Part shown: piece by piece, positions 1-12,100 of the stretch
Layout: every line of letters starts with the position of its first letter
Numbering within the stretch: position 1 is the stretch's first letter
Assembly: GCA_001414345.1 (NCBI GenBank)
Contig: LLCB01000351.1
Coordinates: 1-64,000, forward strand
Source of the DNA: Hymenoscyphus infarciens
Taxonomy: Eukaryota; Ascomycota; Leotiomycetes; Helotiales; Helotiaceae
Reading direction: 5' to 3'
DNA length: 64,000 nucleotides
The notes under the pieces: model-generated
The model's input: the letters and a program-made list of their open reading frames with translations, nothing else
What the model was told of the DNA's origin: nothing
The model's database searches: none
Translations under genes and position numbers: made by a program

Positions 1-106
1 GTAATAGTTACTATAGTTAAGACTATCTAATCTAAATATAGAGAGGGGGAATTTAAATTAGAAATTATTCTCTTTTATACTTATAGAAAGTAACATTTTA
101 CGATTT

Positions 107-142
107 ACGATTTCCTATTTACGATTTCCTATTTACGATTTA
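107..142. repeat. Short 14-bp tandem repeat
   Basis: The unit acgatttcctattt starts at 107 and 121, and a partial third copy starts at 135. It is AT-rich and non-coding, with no function visible. Confidence 0.7.
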
Positions 143-784
143 GTCAATCCGACTTTTTGGTGCATTCAGGATGCCGTACTTACCCTACCACTGCCGAGGT
201 AAATTCCAGTGTAAATTGTTATTACAACGCCGCACACATCATAAATTAGTCTGCCACACGTTTCCAGAACAAACTCCTCACTCTTCTCATTGGCTTTTGG
301 AGGTGCGAAGTTGCAACATGCGCGCAAAAGGAGATCCCAGGGTTCGGCTCGACAGCTCAAAGCCCTCGTAAGTTCTGAGCCAATCATGGTGTTCGAGCAC
401 ACTTCTGAGAATCATCGGCTTAGAGTTGTACGTGGTAAGCTTACTTCTATGCCTGTTAACTATCTTGCTCCATTTTCATTGTTCGTTAAGTAGGGTTGAG
501 GTTTCTTGAGGCGCTATACTTGTTGGTTCGCACTGATCAGCTGTCAAAAATCGTAGCTAAGTGCTGGCTTTTTCGGGGGTCTCTTTTTGGCATACAGCGT
601 GCTGCGTTCATGATATTCTTTTCATAAGCAGGGAATGCGAAGGTATCAAGATGAACGCGTTTTCCTAGATCTTTTTTATTCACCAATTCACAAGAAGCAT
701 CATCTTCTTTTTTTCCATTCTGTTCATTCCGTCAATTTGAGATCGCGATTTTTCACCTCATTCCATCTTAACCATTCGCTTAAT

Positions 785-1690
785 TTGGTTCCCCTCAAAA
801 AGCGTGCCTTCATCCAACTCTCTTTCCTCGCTACACTTCTCACTTGCACCCTGGCAGTCGTCCCTAATAAAGACGGATTCAAATTGTTGGCCGACGGTTT
901 CGAAGGTAAATTATAGAAGAACGGATGGGATAACGAATAATCCTCATAAAATGGAGAACCTCAATTCTACCAAGCTAACGACCAGATCATTGGGACCGAA
1001 AATGGGAATCTCTCCCTCTACCCTCTCTACTCCGAGGATGGCGAAAAAGGGTATTCCGGTCGCATCGCTGGTTGGAGGACCTTCACTCCTTCGAAGGGCA
1101 GCACTATGACTATGGAAGCCCAGATTAAATTAGGCGACGCGGCGGAGAAGAAGGATAAAAAGGGTATTAGGCCCGCTTTTTGGGCGTTGAGGAGCTCGAT
1201 TTATGGCGGAAAACCGTGGCCTAAGTGTGAGGAGTGGGATATTATGGAGGTGAAGACTGGGGAGGGACAGTTTATTGGGGTTCTTCATTATGGGGACTCG
1301 GCTCCGGGAAAGAGTTCTCCTGCTGAGTTTAAATCGGGAATCCTGGATTCAACGAAATAACACACTTATTCTATAGGAGTTAATCGACAGTCGGATGCTT
1401 GGCAACAGCAGGCGCTTAAGTGGTGGGTTGATGGGGAGAGTTATCAGACGATCAAGGGTTCGGAAGTTGGGAAATTTGAGGATTCGGTTACGCTTGCTCA
1501 TTCGCCTTATTATGCGCTTTTTGATGTTGCTATGGGGGGATGAGAGTTGGCCGGGGAAATATAGTCAGGAGACTACTAAGCAGCCAGGTAAGAGTTTGGG
1601 AATGGAGGTTGGGTATTTTGCTGTTTATGAAACCAATAAGGAGTTGGCGGCGTTGGCGAGGGGATTGAGAGGTGGGTGGGGATGTGAGTA
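785..1690 (+). pseudogene. GH16-family (laminarinase-like) glycoside hydrolase pseudogene
   Basis: The + strand carries a collinear GH16 protein: a hydrophobic signal-peptide-like stretch (FIQLSFLATLLTCTLAV, about 815-865), then NGEPQFYQAND (from 950), then the catalytic-region motif CEEWDIMEV near 1220-1245, in which the two Glu flanking the Asp are the expected nucleophile and acid/base. LKWWVDG and LAHSPYYALFDVAMGG follow, and the last strand is GMEVGYFAVYE. In the main frame there are stops at 914-916, 938-940, 947-949 and 1358-1360. A frameshift in the G-run near 1535-1545 moves the last ~50 codons to the next frame. The sequence matches the family on both sides of every stop, so introns do not explain them. 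The intact family acts on extracellular beta-1,3(4)-glucans. I infer a dead secreted glucanase; the exact start is uncertain. Confidence 0.85.
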
Positions 1691-2265
1691 AGAAATTTGG
1701 AAGATTCGTACAATTTTTGGGAGCTTGGGTTGGAGGGGTCTCAGTGAAAGGAAAAAAGGTGTTTGCTAGTTCAATGATGCCTTTTCTTTCTATTTGGGCT
1801 TGGAAGTGTTTAGGCGTTTGATCTCGAATTACTGGTCTGGATGAATGGGAAGTAGAATATAGGGTACATAGCACGTAATTAGTACGATTGCGTGGGTTGT
1901 GGGGTTTCCCGGGTAATACATTGCTAGTGCTACTAAAGGCTCTTGCCTTGCACTGCAGTTGTGTTGGATTGAAAAAAGGGGGTGTTTTCATAGGACTTTT
2001 TCTTCAGCAACCCCGACAGATACCAAAAGGGAGGTGAGAAGTTCGGGGGAAGACCATTTTTGCATTCCGTTTCGGGGGAGGGGTGTCCCTTCAGGACGGG
2101 GGAGGGTGGATGCTACTTGGATAGGAGCGATTTTGGGGGTTGAATACTAGGTGTTGAGGAGGGCTGTGTGGGGCGGTGTTAGAAATTATAGTGCGGCGCG
2201 GAATGCATCATTGATATTTTACGAAGTATGGCTGGACGGATGAGAGGAGAGAGACGGGATGAATA

Positions 2266-2693
2266 TCATGATAGGTACTCACCGGTTCCCCCAGGCTTAA
2301 GTGTCCTATACATCTGACTCAACGCATCTCTCCCCTCATTGGGAAGCACAAACACCAGCGCATTCCCATTGGAATAGTCTAATATCTCGTCTCTAAACTC
2401 TAATTTCTGGGCATCCAATTTCAATACCTCGACGGCCCATCCGCTTTCTTCCGCTCGTGAATTGCAGATCTCTGAAGCTTGAACGTTGATGTCGGTCGCT
2501 TTTACCAAGATGTTTTTGGAGTCGTTGGTTGAGCTTGTGAATAATGCAGAGGTTGCAGCACCGGTACCGCAACCATTGTCGTAGACTAGAGATCCGTCGG
2601 GGATCCCGGGGATTTGGGAGAGGGTTGCGAGGGCGAGCTGTTCCATTCCATTGCCGAATAGTACGTTGTAGAGTGTTGGTGTTGGGGAGTGGG
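2266..2693 (-). pseudogene. Truncated class I SAM-dependent methyltransferase
   Basis: The reading frame contains motif I (VYDNGCGTGAAT), an acidic motif II region (VKATDIN), a DAQKLEF segment and the post-motif LYRTLKPGG-like end (MYRTLKPGGT). This is the N-terminal two thirds of a Rossmann-fold methyltransferase. The frame continues upstream of the Met at 2646 to an acceptor-like ctaac...aag near 2690, so an upstream exon may once have existed. After LKPGG there is a GTGAGT donor, but the sequence beyond a plausible acceptor gives only about 15 unrelated residues before a stop. The C-terminal substrate half is therefore missing. I see no complete gene and treat it as a remnant; a short expressed form cannot be excluded. 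The substrate is unknown. Confidence 0.6.
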
Positions 2694-2699
2694 CTTGAA

Positions 2700-3534
2700 A
2701 GTGTTAGGTAGTGCTTTTCGGAACGTTCATTTCGCGAGGATGGCTTCTGTTGTTGAAGCTTTTGATTTCAATAAAAAAAGGTTCTATCAGCTGAAGGGGA
2801 AATCATTTAAATGTCGTGGTTAAGGACTCGGATACACGGAAGTATTCTACGTACTTGGTTGGAACTTAACGCGGAAGATACGAGACTTCGATGGCAATGG
2901 CTGGTTTGTTCCACAGCCTTGGGTCATAATATAACAGAACACTGTAAACGAAGGCCTTTTGTTAGAGAGATCAATTAACTGACCCTCAGTCGGTTGAAGG
3001 GAGAAGCTTCGTCATTGCCCCCATTGATACCACCAAATTCTTGTATACTTGCTAGAAAGCTTGGGCTGTAATTGTTTGCCTGTCTGCCAATCATTTTTTC
3101 AGAAAAGCCAAAGTCAAGAGAGCTAGACATTGCTCTGCGTACACATACTTTGTTTCAATTATGCGAATTAGTCGAGACAACTACATCTTTTCTCCACCAA
3201 CGTTTAGAAGAATGAAGTTCATTGTCCTAGAACCTCTTAGATAATCGAGGGGAGGGGGGTGTACGGAGAGTAAAGCTCGGGATTCTTACCAAGCAGCAAC
3301 CTGCAAACACCACTTGATTATTCAGTAAAAGGAGATCTATCAATCTTCCACCAATAGAATCCTCTCTTATTCCAATTTGACAATACATCCCCGTCAAGCC
3401 CCAAATCCTCGCGCGTCTCTCATATCTACCGCCGGATACTCCGTTACGAGTTATTTGCTAGTCACGCTTTGTCCTGTTTGGGGGATGTAGGTATTGGCAC
3501 CGACGGGGTCATTCATCCTAGTGGATTATGCCGT
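2700..3534. other. Intergenic, no gene seen
   Basis: Stops occur in all frames and no motif is recognised. The right part (about 3300-3534) presumably holds the 3' UTR of the kinase gene. Confidence 0.5.
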
Positions 3535-5026
3535 TCATTCGATTATCCTGTTGATCCAAGGATCATCAAGCATTTGTTTTGCGGTCTTTCTATCTTCAGG
3601 TCTCCACTGAAGCATCCCCCTCATCATTTCCAGAAACACTTCCTTATTCTTACCCCGGAGACGCGTCTCGGATTTTTCGAAACTCATTCCTTGCGGAATA
3701 GGCAACTCAGCTATCCAATTTCCTGTACAAACAAGTGGTTAATAATTTGTCGATGCTCGCCACCTCTTGGAGTACACACCTTTTTCGTCAAAAAATTCTG
3801 AACTTCGTACTCCTTTTTGAAGAAGGTCTAGAGGCGGAGGACCTAGCATACCAACAACCTCTGCTAAATGGGCGCGAGTAGAGTAACCTTTTCCATCCAA
3901 ATCTTGGCCATTGAACATGTGCCTGCCTTCGAATATATCCCATATCATGACACCGACATTCCAAATGTCAACTGGATAACTCCAGGCTGCTTTCACCATA
4001 ACCTCAGGGGCCTAAGAAATCATTAGTATTGGTTCATTGACATGAGCTGGGAACCTTCGCAGGGTGTGTGAACTTTAGGAGCCTACGAACCCGGTAGACC
4101 TGAGGGCTAGCATTGTGGTTTCTTTTCTCATCTCCTCGCACGGCAGATCCAAAATCGCTTAACACAGAATCACCAAAGAATTTTGGAACATCTAATTGCC
4201 TTGAGGCATAGATTGTTACCCCATTGACTGTTTTCCGTGGAGAAGGATGTTCCATTTCGGCTTTAGTGAAAGCCGTAAGGATGGATTTGTCTTCTATCTT
4301 GGAAAGTATGTTGTCGGCCTTGATATCTGTTACCGAGGGTCAGTCAAAGATATCAGTTCATTAATGCATCGACTGCTTTCTTTACCTGTGTGGACGAGTT
4401 GACACTCAGTATGTAGGTAGTCCAGTGCCAAGAACAATTGTTTCAGTGAACCTTTGAGAAGTTCCTCATCGAAAAGACCACCATCAAGGCGATGTCGAAG
4501 GTCTCTAAAACTTTCCCACATCGGCTTCTGTACAAGACATGTGTGATCACCACCAGAACGAGGAATTTTGAAAGTTTCCAAGGCGGTCCGGATATGGGAG
4601 TAGCCAGGATGAGAATGGTTGCCGTTTCCTAGTCGTTGATATATTTTGAATTCTTCCTGTGGGTCACCATCACGGATGTATATTTTCAGGGTTACATGTT
4701 CACGGGCTCTAGTCTATTAGTCTTCATGGGTGATTGTTTTTTTTCTTTTGGACGTGCGAGACTTACTGGAGGTCGCGAGCCAGCCAAACTGTCGATGTCA
4801 CACCACATCCAAGCTTTCCGACAACCTGGTACTTGGACGCAAAGACATCTCCAATATCTACAGGATAGTAAAGTCCTTTTTTGAAGCCTTCGAACTGTTC
4901 TTCGTCGAGGGGTTGGGTGTCCTTAATTACATCAAATCCTGTCGTTGGAAAGCGCAAAGGGGGCGAGGGGGCTCTTCGAGCAGCAGTTCTCGCCCATTTA
5001 AACAGGGATGCCATTGCTGAAATCAC
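3535..5026 (-). CDS. SRPK-like (CMGC) serine/threonine protein kinase, five exons
   Basis: The spliced product is about 412 aa, with exons 5026-4767, 4708-4386, 4326-4091, 4011-3780 and 3722-3535; all introns are GT...AG and 58-79 nt. The N-terminal lead ends in YYPVDIGDVFASKYQVV, typical of fungal SR-protein kinases. The glycine-rich loop is GCGVTSTVW, the catalytic lysine is in HVTLKIY (exon 2), the catalytic loop LVHTDIKADN spans introns 2/3, the Mg loop is SDFGSAV, and RAPEVM spans intron 3. The C-lobe ends with PEDRKTAKQMLDDPWI before the stop at 3535-3537. HTD instead of HRD is common in this fungal subgroup. No long spacer insert splits the kinase, unlike animal SRPK1, so it belongs to the short fungal SRPK-like expansion. 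All catalytic residues are present, so it should be active. Its substrate is unknown. Confidence 0.88.
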
Positions 5027-5697
5027 GGGATAAGGACTGTAGGCGATTCAAGATCTTATTCGAGTTGTTAAAGAAGAGAATTTTCAGGAAATATTTGATG
5101 AAGTGCAGCCAAAGGAGTGAAGACAAGTGTTATAAGGTAGTGGTTGGTGGAACGTGTAATGCGATTGATGCCTTAGGAATAAGGTTTGATTGTCCGTCCT
5201 TTCCCTCGCAATTGTCAATTTAGTGCTATGTCAGCGCTTGCATGAAACATGAATTGACTTTATTATTCGTCTAATATTGACAAAATGGTAGTATTCTTCC
5301 TTTCTTAGCTACTTTCGGTGGGTCTCGACCCGAATTTCAATTCCGACAATAGCAAGTTATACTCTCTTCAAGCAGGCGCAGGATCAAACACCAACATTGA
5401 ACCCAAAGTGCGACCTCAACTCTACCCTTGGGCTCATAGGTCTGATGTCTCTAAGAAGGCGTCTTCTCGTTTGAGGAGTTTCTAAATACCCTTATGAATA
5501 AGCCAAAATTTCCGGTCAAATGTTATAAGTTATAAAAGAAAGCTCTTTCCTGTTGACAAAAACTCCAACTGCACTTCAATACTTTCATATCACATCTGCT
5601 TCTTCCACTACGCTTCTCGTCATTATATTATCACTTTAAATCAACCTTTCAGTACTCCCAACCACTATTTTACCTTTCGATTTTCTCTTATCAAAGC
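5027..5697. promoter_or_regulatory. Divergent intergenic region between kinase and small-protein gene
   Basis: Both neighbours read outward from this stretch, so it must contain both promoters. It has pyrimidine-rich tracts near 5575-5695 just before the ATG at 5698, as is usual for fungal leaders. No specific operator was recognised. Confidence 0.5.
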
Positions 5698-6180
5698 ATG
5701 TCGAGACTCTTTAGTTCCTCTGCTCGTGCGCTCATCAAATTCATTGGATTTGACAAGGAGAAGTTGCCCCCTGCTTTCAGAAATGGGTTGAACAATGCTG
5801 TCAAAAAGGGAGGAAAAGCTGAATCCGTAAGTCGATTCCGGGCATACACAATTCCAAGATTTAAATTTGGCCAAAAAGTGGCTTGTTCCCTTGATATCTT
5901 TGAAATGTCAAGTTCAAACAGCTAACGAAAACTCAATAGGTTGTCGGAACAGTCCAACAAGTGGATATCAAGTAACTACTACACCAGACGAAATATCCTC
6001 CACATTGCGAGGTCTAATGTCATGCCTAGGTCTCGAAATGGGAATCCTGACCACCAGTCTCACTTTAATCTCGCCGACAAAGCGGAGGTCATCAGTGTGA
6101 GGATTGTGGGGTCTCAAGGTGCAAAGACCTTCCACATCTATGAGGACGGAGTCGCTAGTAGTTCGAAGGATGACAGATGA
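5698..6180 (+). CDS. Small hypothetical protein, one intron
   Basis: Exon 1 (5698-5826) encodes MSRLFSSSARALIKF and ends at a GTAAGT donor. The acceptor that keeps a long open frame is at 5951-5952, giving a 126-nt intron and exon 2 from 5953 to 6180; the product is about 119 aa. The earlier AG at 5939-5940 would stop after 12 codons. The exon 2 segment NKWISSNYYTRRN and the beta-like block ADKAEVISVRIVG / KTFHIYEDG look like constrained protein. There is no signal peptide, membrane span or known domain. A mitochondrial presequence is possible from the Ser/Arg-rich start, but that is inference. I do not recognise the family. Confidence 0.65.
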
Positions 6181-6479
6181 TGGGCTGGCCTATCTCTTAT
6201 TTTCTTTTTTCCGATCACCCACTCTTTTGTGCTTATTGGAAAAGGTGGAGATGTAACCATTTTGGTTTTGGTTGGGTGTTTGTCATAAAATAATGTATCA
6301 ACCAAGGAATTGTTAAAGTCACTTAATTTACCTTACTTTACACAAGTTGATTGTTACTGGCAATCTAATGTCCCCACAAAGTGGTAAGGTTGAGTTTTAT
6401 GAACTACAGGAATGTTTTGATATATACGGTTTGCTGGTCACAGGGCGAATTTTGGAATTTTAGGAAAAGTAAAAAATAT

Positions 6480-7723
6480 CTACGATGCTTTGGCCCAATG
6501 CTTTCCACTCCATACCTCACCAGTTGTCCACAACCAATCATCCCTTCCCTTGGTCAACCACACAAGAAAGCAGGGTAAATTCCATCCCATTGCAGCACCG
6601 ACCCCTTTGCTCTTCCCAATCGGTACCATCTGCGTTTCTCGTAAATCTTCTTTGAAAATCCTGTCTTCTGCGGGAGTTGGGACTTGTCCCGCTGCTTGAA
6701 GTAGATCTCGCTTGATGTTGGTACCAAGAACCGGGATGGCTTCGAGAAGTATATGGACGGCTGGTCGAGAATATGAAGCAACATCACCCACAGCATAAAC
6801 ATGAGGTCCGGCATCTTCAACTCGTAGGGACGAAGAAGCGTTGATGCGACGATCGGTGGCTAGGAGTGATTCTTGAACGAACTTGGTCCTTGGTTTTATA
6901 CCAGATGTAGGAATATAAATGTTAGTACTGATCGTTGTTCTATTACTAAGTGTAACGACCGTCTAGGTCGTGAGATTTCTAACCCCACTAGCGCCTGGTG
7001 AAACACCTTGAACTCTTTTGTTTTTAATAGCAATCACACCGACCTTGGAAGGATATCCTTCAGCTGTACTCGCAAGGCCTAGTCAAAGACTAGGCAAAAT
7101 ATGGGAGCTAGCTATCACGATAGTAATCGGTACTTTAGAGTCTTTTAACTCGGAACTAAACTATCCATCTCGGCTATTTAAGTACTCTTCTAATTCTCTA
7201 GCTGTCTTAATCCTAGTAGGACTACTACTAGCAATTAGAATGCTTTTAGCAGATATGAGTGATTTTCGAAATTTAACCTAGCTCGCTTATAAAGCATCTT
7301 CGTCCTAGTTAAGACTAAGAAGGAGAGAAGGAGTTAATACACCGGTAGCTATAATAAGATATAAAATTCAATAATATCTGATTCTTTATGCTTTACGTTA
7401 ATAGCAACGGTTCGTTTGTCGTGGTCAAGATTTATAGCGGTTCCTTGAATGAATCGAAATTGGGCCTTAGGGTATTACTCAAATGATTTTAGAATGCTCA
7501 CGAAGAGCTTCTCCTAGTTTATCATATCGTCTGAGTTTAGAGTACGTGAACATGCTTATCTATATAGTACCTGTGAGGAGGAACTCGCAAGAATGACTTA
7601 ATATGAGTTTAGATCAGGAAGCTGAGGGATAACATGCCTAAGAACGTAGTAGGCTGTTAATATTCCTCCGTATAAGATACTAAGGACGAGAATAATCTTT
7701 TTTGTTGTTGAGTTTTTCGCCAT
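6480..7723 (-). pseudogene. AIFM2/AMID-like FAD oxidoreductase pseudogene with RIP-type damage
   Basis: From an ATG at 7723 the minus strand reads a degraded pyridine-nucleotide disulfide oxidoreductase: MAKNSTTKKIILVLSILYGG (ancestral FAD Rossmann), a central SILIASSSPTRIKTARELEE (ancestral NAD-binding GGGPTGxETAGE with Gly to Ser/Arg), then HVYAVGDVAS (the conserved C-terminal FAD motif) and an intact end with LRETQMVPIGKSKGVG. At least six in-frame stops lie between about 7640 and 6960, for example TAA at 7475-7477; several are CAG/CAA/CGA to TAG/TAA/TGA. The frame changes once between 7470 and 7250, from an intron or indel. The last ~480 bp (6480-6960) have no stops. The family oxidises NAD(P)H and reduces quinones. 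The transition-only damage and a sharp boundary suggest RIP on a duplicated segment. Confidence 0.82.
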
Positions 7724-9196
7724 TTTTGTAAGAGAGTTATTCAAGTTGCCTACCCTATGAAACTACAGAAGTAATACAGACCAGGAGGGAATTAACTTAC
7801 CTTTATATAGGTGCGATTCACGACGTAACTTGAAGCCAGTGGGCGAACGCGCCCCCTAGCTGCGTAGTAGTACACTAGTTACATGAAGAATGGTTACTTA
7901 AGGTAGTATAAAGGTGTGAAAGAGGCTGAAGAGAAAGAGAATCCGCGGTCATCGCGGACTTAAAACTTAAGGGACCTGAGCCATGCTGAAACCTGTAGCT
8001 TAAGCGAGCAAGCCTCTGAAGCTGTGCCGCATGGCGCTATAACCGCTATAAGCAATCTCAGCTCGGCCTTCGGGACCCCCCTCCAAAATGAGGTTATTCC
8101 CAGATTCAGCGCTTTTCTTTATTCTTCGTGTACCGCCCCTTCTTGTTCTATTTTCATCTTTAAAGAGAATTGATTTGTGATCCTTGTTGAGTTCATTCGA
8201 AGAGTGTGGAGAGAACAAGACTTCCAAATTGCTCAGAGAATGATAGCTTGGTTATCGTAGAGCCTTGCAAGTAACACCTTACTTAGTCAAGTAGGCGGAC
8301 AGAGGAGTATTTCTTATAGCTTTGATTGAATTGTCCTTAGGAGCTGATGCCTTCATTACTTTCTTTCTATCATGAGACAAATTCCGGACTTTTGATGTCA
8401 ATACCTGGGGCTGTGATCGTGTGCCATCTTCGATTGCGTCAAAACCCCAACCTCGTGGGTCATTTGACGCCAAATACTCGCAAGATAAAGGACTTTTTCT
8501 TCTGCTAGAGTTGTTGTTTAGCCCCTATTACTTTTGGTCTTTTGCATTACCCAGGATGAGTGGCCTTCAGCAGGGCGAGACACATTTTGGGCTATGCTTC
8601 ATATTGCGACAAACATAATTTACGTATGAGATGCAGTCCTCAATAGTTAAGAAAAGCTCCGCACTACATTGAAGAAATCAAGCGGGGTACGTTGAATTCG
8701 AGGAAGCATGTCTTGCGCGGCTGAATGTGTGTGATTGTTTCCGAAAAAAGAGGTTCTTGAAAGGAGGCAACGTGAGATCCGTTATATCCATGTCAGAATA
8801 GATGAGCCACCCAAACGGATATTGCACCTCTTCACTACGACGTATCAAAGGGCGATATAGAGTAGCGAGAAGCAAGCATTCACTTTATCTTCTAGACCCA
8901 ATGCCTTCTTTCCAGCTCACGATTGACGAAGAGTCGCGCATCGATTCCACAACGCTCTCTAATTATTTAGAACGACCTAGAAAGGTGTTTCAATTATTCT
9001 AGAAGTCTAGGACAATCAGATTTCATATTTTTCCGAATGCTAGGACAATTCTAGGAGGAAAGTAAGTACTCACGATATTCCTGACTAGACACGCGAAGGG
9101 CGCCGAAATAAACACCCATCGCCAAAAGAAGATCAGAACCAAACATGAATCTTATTACATTCCCCTCTCTCTTCCTCTCATTTCTTCTTCTATAAA
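7724..9196. other. Intergenic region, mostly featureless
   Basis: No gene of useful length is supported. On the minus strand at about 9145-9070 a short exon-like frame (MFGSDLLLAMGVYFGALRV) ends at a GTGAGT donor, but I could not find a convincing partner exon. An open frame of about 65 codons at 8678-8875 (minus) shows no recognised motif. Confidence 0.4.
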
Positions 9197-12100
9197 TTAA
9201 CCCACAACCCAACCCCTCCCTGCAACCTTCCTCTGCTCCACCTTCCTAGCAGGCAATGGCCATCCAACACCACCACTACTCTCAGCCCTCAAATAAGGAA
9301 TCACCCAAACTTCCCTCAAACCCTCGTCACCGCCCTTCGCCCTAGTAACCTCCTTGATAGGTTTCCCGTAACTAATCAACGGCGTCCCCTTCGCAAGCGC
9401 CGCGATCTGTCCCCCCGAAATATCAGTAAGCGCATGCATCCTCGTCCTCGGTACTTTCTCCGGTGTCGTAGCACTCGGCGCCGCCCGTTGTAAATACGAG
9501 TAAACGATGTATTCCGGGCATTCCTGCGGACTGAGATGCGCTAAAGGCGAGGAAGGGTGGATGTAAACAGCTTTATTCTCGTCGTCGCTTCGGATGTGGG
9601 TGGGGAAGAGTGTGAGGTAGGGGACGTCGATTGCACGTGTTGGTTTGCGACGGACGTCAGGTGGGTTGGGGGAGAGATCTGCGCGTATGGCGATGTGGTC
9701 TATGAATCCTGAGGCGGCCATTTGTTTTAATGCCTTAACCTGCTTGACAGAAGGAGGGTCAAGTTTCTCTTGATATGTAAGGCTAGCGAAGGAGGGGATA
9801 TTCGTTCGTAGGAGATCAGTGATCTGCCGACGAAGTTGGAGGATTTCCTTAAGAAATTTGTAGCGCACGAAATGGTCCTTACACCATTCCTCAGTCGGCT
9901 CGTGGGCGAATTCCCCAACGACTTGGAGAAGTTTAATGGCGTCCGATTTGTCGTCCAGGAAGCAGAAGTCTTTTTGGGCTTTGTTGAATTGACGGCGGAT
10001 GGTGTTTCGTGCATCTTCTGCGATTCGGTCTGCGCTTGTGAAGTGTTCGTCTTCTCCTTTTGGTGCGATGACTGGGACGACTTGGTTTTCTGGTATGAAG
10101 ATGTCGGCTGCTGATAGTCCGGCTACGAGAGCAATGGTATATGGTAGACAATTATGTAGATGGCCAACAAGTAGAATTCTCGCGAAACGAGGGGATAATG
10201 GGAATATTGACATGGTAGCTCCAGTTGAGGTGATTTTACCAGTTGGAGATATGGCCGACAAGTATGTTAACAGTTTTTCGGAGCTTGCAAGACTCTGACG
10301 ATCAGGTGGTGTAGGGAATGGAAAGTTTATAATATGTTGCAAGTTCATAGCCTTCAGCTGAAGTACAACGCCTTCAATGGGCATTCTCAAAATTTCAGGT
10401 TCCGCGAATTCTTGAAAGTCCCTTTCGTATACAGCGGACGAGTAAAGTCTGTAGCAGTGACCGGGACCAGTACGTCCGGCACGACCGGCTCGTTGACTAG
10501 CACTTGCCTGACTGATCCAACCAATTTCGAAACTTTGAACTCCGGTATCTCGATCGTATTTTCGTTCTTTTGACCTGCCACAATCGAAGACGTAACGAAT
10601 TCCAGGTATTGTTAAACTGGTTTCAGCTACGTTGGTTGCCAACACAACCAGCCGGGATCCATCAGGCGGAGGCTCAAATACTCTCAATTGCTCCCTGGTT
10701 GGTAGTAGGGAGTAAAGTGGCAGAATATGCATCTTAGCTGGCCCGGAATCTTCTTCTTCGCCTTCCAATTTGAAATTCTCATCGTCGATATTGATATCGA
10801 TATCATCTTCTTCGTTATAATCATCGTCTTGCTCAACCACAAAATCCCCAAAATCAATATCTTCTGCCTCGATCGGTGCGTCTTTACCAGATATTCGAAC
10901 TTGTGGGCCAGTAGAAGTATGGCCGATTTGAAATGCTTCCTTGAGTTTCTTGCTTAGTTGAGTAATTTCGTTTTGTCCTGTCAAGAAGACGAGAATACCT
11001 CCAGGTGGAAGCTTTCGGTGTCCTTTGCTTATTTTTCTAAATGCTTCTTCGACGTAATCATGATTTGTTCGTCGGGCAAAATGAGTTGTGACCGGGTACT
11101 GTCTCCCCTCCGCTTGAAGGACTGGTGGTGGATTCGAAAATAGCGTTTTATTTTGTGTGAAATCAGTAATCCTCAATGTAGCTGACATGATAATGAGCTT
11201 TAGAGGCCTGACTGAATCGTCTTCGGCTGCCATTTCTTCCCGTAATTTGACAACTCTACTGAGCATGCCAATCAAAATATCGGTGTTTACACTTCTCTCG
11301 TGAGCTTCATCAATAATAATTGCTGAATATTTTCGAAGTGCGATATCCTGTGCCACCTCTCTGAGAAGCACACCATCAGTCATGAATTTGATCGCAGTCT
11401 GTGCACCCACAGTCCCCTCAAATCTGATTTGATAGGCAACCTTCTTGCCATGGTCTCCCATTTCGTCCCCCACACGCTTCGCCATACTCACTGCTGCCAC
11501 CCTACGAGGTTGTGTAACACCAATCATTCCCGGCGTCGGCGAATTTGAAGAGCCATAACCAGCTTCAAATAAAAATTGGGGGACTTGTGTCGTTTTTCCA
11601 GATCCAGTCGCTCCATAAATAACAACTAGATTATTGTCGTGTACTGCTTCCATAATCTTCTGTTCCTCCGCCACAACTGGCAGCTGCAATCGAATTGTTT
11701 GGATTTCAGAGGTACGCTGGACTGAGACACTAAATGCCTTTCTGGTAATGTTTGTTGTGGGCTGCAATTCATCTGGTAGGGGATCCTGCTCCGGAGCCCT
11801 GGGTTCGAAGCCCTCTATTTTCGGGGTTTCTGTCGCGATAGTAATATTTGATACTGTTTCGTAACCTAGTGCTTCATTCAATTGCTGGTTTGCCCAGGAT
11901 TTGAAAGCAGAAGATCGTTCCTTCTTCTCCTCTTCGTCGTCTTCTTCGCTCGCGTCTGATGACTCTACTTCAAAGTCTTCCTCCTCAGGGTCTGAATCGG
12001 ATCCCGAGTCTGATCCGTCTACCTCTTCCTGCTCGTTTTCCGAGATAACTGACAGTTCATCTTCATCTGCACTAGATTGAGAATCCTCGTCTGTGTTGCT

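Noticed and set aside
5941..5971. Acceptor at 5939-5940 giving a short 54-residue protein
   Set aside because: It stops after 12 codons, whereas the next AG (5951-5952) opens a 76-codon exon with protein-like sequence.
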